From NCBI GenBank assembly GCA_043718505.1, contig JAYSVN010000042.1, positions 1 to 11,986 on the forward strand: a stretch of 11,986 nucleotides of DNA. Direction: 5' to 3'. This document shows, piece after piece, positions 6,608 through 11,986 of this stretch. The notes below the pieces were generated by a model that searched no databases, was not told the origin of the DNA, and saw only the letters and a list, made by a program, of their open reading frames with translations. Source of the DNA: JAGOSA01 sp043718505 (GTDB lineage: Bacteria; Patescibacteriota; Minisyncoccia; Phycocordibacterales; UBA9973). The translations under genes and the position numbers were made by a program. Numbering within the stretch: position 1 is the stretch's first letter; each line of letters starts with the position of its first letter.

Positions 6608-8022
6608 AGAGCAATAGTTTGCCGCATATCGCGTAAATGTGCAATAAGCCACGGTAAAGAAATAAGGTAAAGCAAAAAGATTAATGAACTACCAAGAATA
6701 GGGTGCCCGGCAATTGTTAGCGCAAGAAATATTGCCGACAAAAGAAATATTGTTATAGGAACAACAATAGTCCGTCTTTCTTTTTTTATATACGAGTAAA
6801 GTAGTGAGCCCGGGAGTACACAAGCGAGAGCAACGTATAGTAGTGCGAGAACGATAAAGACAAATTGTATTCCCCATAATTCCAGGACGCCGTACATAGC
6901 GGTAAAAGCAATGAGGCAAACAGCCAGGATTCGACGGGCCAGGATATTTGCTTTACCTAAAGCAAGATATGCATAAAGAGACAGGGCAACTGCTCCTCCA
7001 AAATGGATTACTACAACAAGAAGAGGCCAGTTGCGGCTGACAAAAGAAACAGTTTGCGGACCGAAGATTACAGGAACAAAAAAATATGCTCCGAGAGAAA
7101 CAAGAGCTGACATAAGTGGTATAACTAAAAACCCCAAACCTAAAAAAGCAGTGGTCTTCTTCTCTAAGTTACCCGTTTCAGTCTGCCGACTGAGTGATGA
7201 CAAATTCGAAACGCCAAACATAACATACGGAACAAGCATAATTTGTAGGATCTGGAAAAGCAGACTGGTAACTCCGATAGTTGCGTCATCAGTATAAAAA
7301 CCAAGCAGGAAAAGTGATCCGTTAAAAACAAGTGACAATGAAAGTGCTGAGGCTATGCCAAAACCGAAACCGTAAGGAATATACTCTTTCATAAAACGAA
7401 CAGTCGGCATTTTGCTTTTTCGGGCAATGTCCAGGAAATTAACTTCACGTTTCAAAAAGAAAAGTGTAGCCATAAGACCGAGCACTGAACCGGCAAGAAA
7501 AGCGAAAGCCAGAACAAGCGGCGTTGCCTGAGTCACCGAAAAAAGAAAAATGGTGGTAAGGAGTGCAGTACCAGTCTGGATACTGAGTGCAATTCCTTCT
7601 TCTCTCATGCGTTCCCGCGACATCAGGGTGATGCCAAAAACATCACGGATAAAGTCGAGTGTAATCGAAAGTCCGAGAATAATTATAAGGAGCGGACTGC
7701 CGATATGGCCAAGAATACCGACTGTTGTCATAACTATAAATACAATTACACCCAGGAAAAACCGCCATGGCACATGCTCGCCGAGGATGGCATGATTTTC
7801 ATCGCGCCGTTTGGCAAGCTGGTGGTGGAGTGGTGAAAGGGTATGGAAAAGTGAGGTAATAGCATAAAAAATCGCAATGTATGCCAGGATATGCGCAAAA
7901 ACTCCGTAGTCGGCAAAAGCTAAGTGCTTTACGGCTATAACAACCAGGAGAAACTTGAAGATCCTGGTAACTACTTGTCCGGCTATAAGCCATGAGGTAT
8001 TGGTGAGTATTTTTCTCAGCAT
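6604..8022 (-). CDS. Wzx-type polysaccharide flippase (MATE/MOP superfamily)
   Basis: A 472-residue, very hydrophobic protein with about 12-14 predicted membrane helices, the size and pattern of lipid-linked oligosaccharide flippases in the polysaccharide synthesis family. The N-terminus 'TNTSWLIAGQVVTRIFKF' is typical: these proteins open with a first helix containing a conserved 'G' and basic 'R' before the second span, then a 'DYGVFAHILAYIAIF' stretch. Charged cytoplasmic loops such as 'SRERMREEG' separate the spans. It would move undecaprenyl-linked units to the outer face. The ATG at 8022 is chosen over an upstream in-frame start that would add 34 residues of no membrane-protein character and would run through the promoter at 8046-8074. 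The kinase-nucleotidyltransferase gene overlaps its stop. Confidence 0.88.
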   Translation of the reverse strand: MLRKILTNTSWLIAGQVVTRIFKFLLVVIAVKHLAFADYGVFAHILAYIAIFYAITSLFHTLSPLHHQLAKRRDENHAILGEHVPWRFFLGVIVFIVMTTVGILGHIGSPLLIIILGLSITLDFIRDVFGITLMSRERMREEGIALSIQTGTALLTTIFLFSVTQATPLVLAFAFLAGSVLGLMATLFFLKREVNFLDIARKSKMPTVRFMKEYIPYGFGFGIASALSLSLVFNGSLFLLGFYTDDATIGVTSLLFQILQIMLVPYVMFGVSNLSSLSRQTETGNLEKKTTAFLGLGFLVIPLMSALVSLGAYFFVPVIFGPQTVSFVSRNWPLLVVVIHFGGAVALSLYAYLALGKANILARRILAVCLIAFTAMYGVLELWGIQFVFIVLALLYVALACVLPGSLLYSYIKKERRTIVVPITIFLLSAIFLALTIAGHPILGSSLIFLLYLISLPWLIAHLRDMRQTIAL

Positions 8023-8045
8023 GGTGTAATTATTTCTACATGAGG

Positions 8046-8074
8046 AGTATATCCTTAGAGGCGTTATTTGCCAA
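8046..8074 (-). promoter_or_regulatory. sigma-70-like promoter of the flippase operon
   Basis: On the minus strand TTGGCA (8074-8069), exactly 17 nt, then TATACT (8051-8046). Each hexamer matches the consensus at five of six positions. The expected start site is near 8039, giving a leader of about 17 nt before the flippase ATG at 8022. It serves the flippase and the overlapping kinase-nucleotidyltransferase gene, and lies 28 bp past the terminator at 8102-8136. Confidence 0.65.
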
Positions 8075-8101
8075 AGACATACAATAAAGTGGGTGCCGTA
8101 G

Positions 8102-8136
8102 GAAAACAAAAACTCCGGTACCAATTGGTCCGGAGT
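8102..8136 (-). terminator. rho-independent terminator after the beta-propeller gene
   Basis: On the minus strand ACTCCGG, ACC, loop AATT, GGT and CCGGAGT form a 10-bp stem with one bulged base (8136-8112), followed by TTTTTGTTTT. The orientation and position, 44 bp past the stop of the 8180-9784 gene, fit a terminator for that gene. It insulates the flippase promoter just beyond it. Confidence 0.75.
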
Positions 8137-8179
8137 ATAAAATTTTAAGAAAGATTAATTAAGTTTAAGGGAATTTTAA

Positions 8180-9784
8180 CTATCGAATTACAAATCGCAG
8201 AACACTATTTTGAGCCCCTATTCTTACACAATATAAACCAGCAGGAAGGTGAGAAGGCGGAAGCGAAAATCGCCCCTTTGCAACTATGGTTCCTTGCATA
8301 TCAAAGACAGTGACATCATTCCCATTTTTATTATTCATATCTTTGTCTTCTTTATTTACATCCACTGCACAATCCCAATTCCCCTTCGAGCCCCCGTCCT
8401 GATCAAATTGAGAAAGGCGAATATAGACAATGTTATTATAAACAATGTCATCTTTCTCTGGTTTGTAATCTATAGAATATGAATGCGGCTCACTCGAATT
8501 CCCCGCTGCGGCCACCGATGCATAATGTAAATACTCTATTCCATCAAAAGAAACAGACACGTCAAAATAGCTCGAGTTTACTTCACTCAAGGTACGCCAA
8601 GAAATACGGATCACTGAATTGCTGTACATACAGTCAAACGAAGACAGCTCGACCGGGAGCGTAATTGGCGGACAAGACACTGTATAAGCCATATAGTCGG
8701 TAATACTGCCATCTATAACTTGATTAAAGTTACCTCCGGCGTAAAGCGTGTCACCTTGCCCGGCGTATAAGACTCGATACATGCCCCCAAACAAATTTCC
8801 TGTTTCATCAACCCAGCCACCTCCACTCGAACTTATTCCATCGAAACTACCGATACCACGTATTGGTATGCCAGCATTTATTTGCGGATATGGTGCAATA
8901 TTAAGTCCGCCAACATATAGCTTCCCGCAGGAAATCGCAGCTGCTTTCATTTGCATAGAAACTCCGCCGCCAACACATTGCCACGAAGACTGCAAAGAAT
9001 CATAGCGAAGCACAGACGGGCAGTCAGTTGATCCGTCACCCTGAATCAAGCCAATCGCAAATATATCGCCATAATATTTGAGCAACTTATAAACGCTTTG
9101 CCCAAAAGTCTGACTAACGTACGGCGGAAAATTTGTTGTATACCAAACACCGCTTTCCAAATAGCCGACATACTGTATAACCTGCGAATTGATCTGATTA
9201 AATTCGCCTCCAATATACAGCCGGGCAGCATCACTAAAAAGTGAATAGACAAATCTACACGTAGCAGACGGAGAACTCACGAAAAAAGTTACAGGGCTCC
9301 AGTTTGCCCCGTCAAATTGAGCAATGCCACATGCCGGATTTCCATTAATTGTATTTATCCATCCGCCTACAACTAACTTACCCTGATGCACTACAGCATC
9401 GTAAATTCCATTTCCAGGACTGATTCGCAGAAATGGAATAAACTTTGTTCCATTCCATTTCATGACTCCATACCAATTACTGCCAATAATAAACTGCCCG
9501 CATGCATAGATTTCGTTATTGTACTTAACAAAGCATCTGGCTTCACTTGGCAGGGAATCAGTTGCCAGCCAGTTGTAACCATCATGTCGAACGATATGAT
9601 AAGCACTGAGAGCGCCGGCTTGAGTAAAATTGCCGCTTACCCATCGATATGTGCCATCATCGAATATTGCACTGACATTGTCATTGAGACTGCCCCCTGG
9701 CATGGCCTGCCAGTTTTGGGCCTGTGATTTTTCGCTTTTACTCACACAGAGTAAAAGACAGAACAAAATAGTTTTTGCTTTCAT
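8180..9784 (-). CDS. secreted beta-propeller-like protein with Bacteroidota-style LPVEL module and T9SS-like C-terminal domain
   Basis: A 534-residue protein with no enzyme motif recognised. Residues 1-23 look like a signal peptide: 'MKAK', hydrophobic 'TILFCLLLC', then 'SQAQ'. Residues about 45-371 contain seven units of 44-58 residues, each with a 'Y/F-x-G-G-x-F' turn (near 49, 94, 138, 190, 242, 290, 348) and often 'FDG..W', as in seven-bladed propeller or delta-60-type repeats. 'LPVELSSF' (376-383) opens a fibronectin-like module ('SWRTLSEVNSSYFDV'), and residues 489-534 ('VFDMQG', 'LPAGLYCVRI', 'RFVIR') match the type A sorting domain of Bacteroidota type IX secretion cargo. It is flanked by terminators and has no clear promoter or Shine-Dalgarno. 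Function and export route are unknown. Family resemblance is strong at the C-terminus, moderate for the repeats. Confidence 0.85.
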   Translation of the reverse strand: MKAKTILFCLLLCVSKSEKSQAQNWQAMPGGSLNDNVSAIFDDGTYRWVSGNFTQAGALSAYHIVRHDGYNWLATDSLPSEARCFVKYNNEIYACGQFIIGSNWYGVMKWNGTKFIPFLRISPGNGIYDAVVHQGKLVVGGWINTINGNPACGIAQFDGANWSPVTFFVSSPSATCRFVYSLFSDAARLYIGGEFNQINSQVIQYVGYLESGVWYTTNFPPYVSQTFGQSVYKLLKYYGDIFAIGLIQGDGSTDCPSVLRYDSLQSSWQCVGGGVSMQMKAAAISCGKLYVGGLNIAPYPQINAGIPIRGIGSFDGISSSGGGWVDETGNLFGGMYRVLYAGQGDTLYAGGNFNQVIDGSITDYMAYTVSCPPITLPVELSSFDCMYSNSVIRISWRTLSEVNSSYFDVSVSFDGIEYLHYASVAAAGNSSEPHSYSIDYKPEKDDIVYNNIVYIRLSQFDQDGGSKGNWDCAVDVNKEDKDMNNKNGNDVTVFDMQGTIVAKGRFSLPPSHLPAGLYCVRIGAQNSVLRFVIR

Positions 9785-9918
9785 TTCAAAGAGCTTTTAG
9801 ATTTTCACTATTGTGAACAATCCATCTGAAATAAAAATGAGGTTTAAATAAAAAATTCCTGAAGATAAAATCAGGAATTTTTAGAAAAATTTATTTTATA
9901 ATTCAAAATTGAGAGTAA
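9785..9918. other. intergenic region between the TPR gene and the beta-propeller gene
   Basis: AT-rich, 134 bp. It contains the terminator at 9844-9882. Upstream of the propeller ATG I found neither a convincing sigma-70 promoter nor a Bacteroidota TAnnTTTG box; there is only TTGTTC with a weak TAAAAG at a poor 15-nt spacing. A small inverted repeat, TTCAC-tatt-GTGAA, lies at 9804-9817 and could be an operator, but its stem is only 5 bp. Confidence 0.5.
9844..9882 (-). terminator. rho-independent terminator after the TPR/polymerase operon
   Basis: AAAAATTCCTGA (9851-9862) and TCAGGAATTTTT (9871-9882) pair over 12 bp around an 8-nt loop. Read on the minus strand the stem is followed by a T-rich tail. 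It sits 37 bp past the stop of the TPR gene and so ends that operon before the beta-propeller gene. The near-symmetry could also let it act in the other direction. Confidence 0.8.
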
Positions 9919-10800
9919 TTATTCCGTTGTGACAATATTCAACATCGGTATAGCATTATGTTCTTTTACGTATGCGGACAAGCTTTCATAATCTTTTTTC
10001 TGCTCTGCATCAATTGTAGCCAGGCGATTAACGACAGTCAGAAATCTCGCTTTGTCCTTATTCTTGTAATAGTACTGGAGCATATGCTCATATGCGTCTT
10101 TGGTTAAGGCACGATTCATGTTTACACCGTGTTCCAAAGCAAGTTCAAGTTCAATGAGTGCATCATCGTAGGATTTACCGCCAATAATTGCATAAGCTTG
10201 TCCGAGCTCAAAATGGTTTTCATAGGTGTCGGGATATTTTGCTGTGTAGTCTTTAAGTATAGTTACCGCCTCGGGGTAACGTTTTTGATTGAGTAGATTA
10301 AGCGCCAGGGTATACACTAATTCTTGCCGCTCCGGAACGAGAGCCAGAGCCTGTCTATGATACTCTTCTGCAACTTTATACAAAGCCGGATCATTTTTAA
10401 ATGCCGCCTGAACATCGTAAGCCTTTGACAAAGCAAAAATAAATTCATAGCGATACGGATTATCTTTGACATATTTCTCCATTTCCTCCAGTGCCTTGTC
10501 AAAAATTGGATTTGAGCCTGTCATCTTTCCATTCATAAAATCATTAAAGAGTACGGTAAGAGCATTAAGTCTGAGCGAGCCCTGAATATAGGTGTTGGGA
10601 CTAAAAATAAATGTTTCGTCCGTAAATATTTCCGGTTTTTCTTTCGCTACGGCTTCCTGAATGGTATGCCTGTAGCGAATCATTTGAAAATGCGGTACCA
10701 ATGTCCAGGGAAAAAGTACAAAGCCGAAGAAAACGGTTAGCAGTCCGAAAACGATCGGTAAGATGTAATTATTTTTTTGCTGTGATTGTATCTCTTTCAT
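9919..10800 (-). CDS. membrane-anchored TPR protein, possible detached C-terminal half of the O-antigen polymerase/ligase
   Basis: A 293-residue protein. Residues 12-35 form one membrane span ending in 'FPWTLVPHF'; the rest is soluble and helical. Units such as 'EFIFALSKAYDV' (119-130), 'EYHRQALALVPERQELVYTLALNLL' from 146, 'YPEAVTILKDYTAKYP' (175-190), 'YENHFELGQAYAIIG' (193-207) and 'YDDALIELELALEHG' (211-225) are about four TPR repeats, which bind partner proteins. In many patescibacteria and Gram-positives O-antigen ligases carry such a TPR tail in the same chain. Here the ATG lies inside the last codons of the ligase gene, a 32-nt overlap in another frame, and a single-base change in a run of seven A would join the two. 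No Shine-Dalgarno precedes the start. Confidence 0.82.
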   Translation of the reverse strand: MKEIQSQQKNNYILPIVFGLLTVFFGFVLFPWTLVPHFQMIRYRHTIQEAVAKEKPEIFTDETFIFSPNTYIQGSLRLNALTVLFNDFMNGKMTGSNPIFDKALEEMEKYVKDNPYRYEFIFALSKAYDVQAAFKNDPALYKVAEEYHRQALALVPERQELVYTLALNLLNQKRYPEAVTILKDYTAKYPDTYENHFELGQAYAIIGGKSYDDALIELELALEHGVNMNRALTKDAYEHMLQYYYKNKDKARFLTVVNRLATIDAEQKKDYESLSAYVKEHNAIPMLNIVTTE

Positions 10801-11986
10801 ATAGTATGTAGGCTAATATGGCGAAAAAAGGAATGTACGTCACGATAGTATCAAGACCGGTAAGATTTTGCAGGAAAAATGATGAAGCAAAAAATAAAAA
10901 CACAGCCGCGCCGAACTTGTTAGTTCTACCATATAGTAGTATCTCTCTAATAAAATAGAACCAAATTGCGAGATATGCCAAAAGACCAAGAATACCGGCC
11001 ATAACCAGAACATCGAGTAATTTATTGTGGGCTCTGTCAAAGATACCCGGATCGTAGACAAATATTTCAGGATCATAAAACTTCTGCCAGGCAAAAATGT
11101 AATTATCCCAGCCCCAGCCTATAAGAGTATTTTTGAGGCCAACTTTGGCAGGACCGACTGCATCTAATGTTATTCTTGTATTTATTACACGTGATTGCAC
11201 TGTCTGACTCTCCGAAGTAAGGGCGGCCAGGCGATTAAAACCCGGGACTTTTTGCCAAAAGGCGGCATGGCGGGTAGCAATGAAAGCACCAGTCAAAATT
11301 ACACCCACAGCAAGAATAATGGCAAGCGTTTTGCGTTGTAGTAGTTTTGGGCTGTTTGCCCTATCATTATTTTTCTGTTTATTTTTTTGCCAATCACCCT
11401 TCCCTATTTGAGCACTATTTTGCTGAGAACTATTCTGCTGATCAGTTTTCCTGGCAAAAACCAGGTAGCAGAGCATGATTAAAAATCCCAGTCCCATACC
11501 AAGAAGCACTCCACGTGATTCCGTAATGAAAATACCGATCAAACATATACCGATAGTTATCAAACTGATACCTACAGACGTTTTTGATTTATTTTCTTTA
11601 CCACGAGAATAAACCATTACGGCAGAGAAAATGACAAATAAGTAGTATGTCGCCAAAAATATAGGATTGTCAGCCCAGGATCCCGGACGAACAATTCCTT
11701 CAAAGTATTGGGAGAGTTCAACGATAAAAAGTATCCAGCCACTAATAAGCGTCAGATTAAAAAAACGGTACCAGAAAGTTCTGTCGAAAAGAATTGCGGC
11801 AAAGAAAAATATACCGTAAAAGGTCACAAAACTAATAAGTCCCTCACCTCTTTCGAGTGTTCCGAAAAAAGCTAAGTTTTTATCAAAGGCAAATACTGTT
11901 GTTATGACAAGAAGCACAAAAGATGCGGTAATTGCTTTGGTTAAAGGCTTTTGCCAGAGGAGACAGATTTTATCGCTTATCTCCTC
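10769..11986 (-). CDS. Wzy/WaaL-type O-antigen polymerase or ligase (5' end outside window)
   Basis: The frame is open to the right edge, so the start is outside the window and 405 C-terminal residues are visible; the internal GTG at 11917 lies within a membrane span and is not a good start. It has many hydrophobic helices. The first loop 'GTLERGEGLIS', 'ITESRGVLLGMGLG', 'IGWGWDNY' and 'FDRAHNKLLDVL' (RAHN at visible residues 318-321) are hallmarks of the O-antigen ligase/polymerase superfamily, whose large outer-face loop binds lipid-linked glycan. A 41-residue Asn/Gln/Lys-rich linker (11327-11449) interrupts two spans. It would polymerise the repeat unit or attach it to an acceptor; the family does not separate these roles by sequence. 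It overlaps the TPR gene by 32 nt. Confidence 0.85.
   Translation of the reverse strand, partial: EEISDKICLLWQKPLTKAITASFVLLVITTVFAFDKNLAFFGTLERGEGLISFVTFYGIFFFAAILFDRTFWYRFFNLTLISGWILFIVELSQYFEGIVRPGSWADNPIFLATYYLFVIFSAVMVYSRGKENKSKTSVGISLITIGICLIGIFITESRGVLLGMGLGFLIMLCYLVFARKTDQQNSSQQNSAQIGKGDWQKNKQKNNDRANSPKLLQRKTLAIILAVGVILTGAFIATRHAAFWQKVPGFNRLAALTSESQTVQSRVINTRITLDAVGPAKVGLKNTLIGWGWDNYIFAWQKFYDPEIFVYDPGIFDRAHNKLLDVLVMAGILGLLAYLAIWFYFIREILLYGRTNKFGAAVFLFFASSFFLQNLTGLDTIVTYIPFFAILAYILYERDTITAKK
11411..11440 (-). repeat. two tandem 15-bp repeats in the polymerase/ligase linker
   Basis: Two adjacent 15-bp units differ at two positions and encode QQNSS and QQNSA on the minus strand. They lie in the polar linker between membrane spans of the polymerase/ligase. 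Slippage could lengthen or shorten this linker in steps of five residues without breaking the frame. Confidence 0.7.

Noticed and set aside
8023..8124. N-terminal extension of the flippase to an in-frame start at 8124
   Set aside because: The extra 34 residues have no flippase character and would run through both the terminator edge and a well-formed promoter; the ATG at 8022 gives the normal N-terminus.
8102..8136. The same hairpin as a plus-strand terminator
   Set aside because: No plus-strand gene ends near it, and the T-run follows the stem only when read on the minus strand.
8249..9727. Plus-strand open frames (60-113 codons) opposite the beta-propeller gene
   Set aside because: They lie antisense to a long gene with strong domain matches, have no recognisable domains and no start signals.
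9804..9817. Inverted repeat TTCAC-tatt-GTGAA upstream of the beta-propeller gene as an operator
   Set aside because: A 5-bp stem in AT-rich DNA is expected by chance, and no clear promoter lies next to it; noted in the intergenic entry only.
10769..10778. A AAA AAA heptamer in the polymerase/ligase frame as a programmed -1 frameshift site into the TPR gene
   Set aside because: The heptamer is in the canonical register, but a -1 shift reads only about 11 more codons before a stop. Joining to the TPR frame needs a +1 (or -2) shift or a missing A.
1..11986. Recoded UGA (genetic code 25) as in some patescibacteria
   Set aside because: UGA is used as the stop of the flippase gene, and all coding frames are intact without reading UGA as glycine.

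Overview
This window is a surface-glycan (capsule or O-antigen-like) assembly locus with two-gene modules on alternating strands. It carries two visible family 2 glycosyltransferases, the first 15 codons of what is probably a third glycosyltransferase, two SAM methyltransferases, a NodB-type polysaccharide deacetylase, a CDP-alcohol phosphotransferase, a kinase-nucleotidyltransferase fusion, a Wzx-type flippase, a TPR membrane protein and a Wzy/WaaL-type O-antigen polymerase/ligase that runs off the right edge. I saw no RNA gene, insertion sequence or CRISPR array.

Likely host: the genes are compact (overlaps of 4-32 nt, gaps of 1-20 nt), the genetic code is standard (UGA is used as a stop), and no start codon has a clear Shine-Dalgarno sequence. 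The O-antigen ligase has features I associate with Patescibacteria/CPR, especially Parcubacteria: a 'GTLERGEGL' type N-terminal loop, a 'FDRAHN' motif and a TPR partner. Where promoters are visible they are sigma-70 like (TTGGCA-17-TATACT; TATAAT), not the TAnnTTTG type of Bacteroidota. I therefore favour a patescibacterium, at about 60-65%, from family resemblance and not from a search.

Layout: 1-45 (minus) start of a glycosyltransferase-like gene; 69-1771 (plus) methyltransferase and GT2; 1768-3265 (minus) methyltransferase and deacetylase; 3286-4957 (plus) CDP-alcohol phosphotransferase and GT2; 4961-8022 (minus) kinase-nucleotidyltransferase and flippase behind a good promoter; 8180-9784 (minus) a secreted beta-propeller protein set off by a terminator on each side; 9919-11986 (minus) TPR protein and O-antigen polymerase/ligase.

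How they may work together (inference): the glycosyltransferases and methyltransferases build and trim an oligosaccharide on a lipid carrier, the CDP-alcohol enzyme and the kinase-nucleotidyltransferase may add or prepare a phospho-substituent, the deacetylase trims N-acetyl groups, the flippase exports the unit, and the polymerase/ligase with its TPR partner polymerises it or passes it on.

The main oddities are: (1) the 8180-9784 protein, which has a Bacteroidota-style 'LPVELSSF' module and a type IX secretion-like C-terminal domain inside a locus that otherwise looks patescibacterial; (2) the kinase-nucleotidyltransferase fusion, with a motif repeated on both sides of the nucleotidyltransferase core; (3) the polymerase/TPR pair, which overlap out of frame at a run of seven A; (4) consensus -10 boxes 6-8 nt from start codons, which suggest leaderless transcripts.
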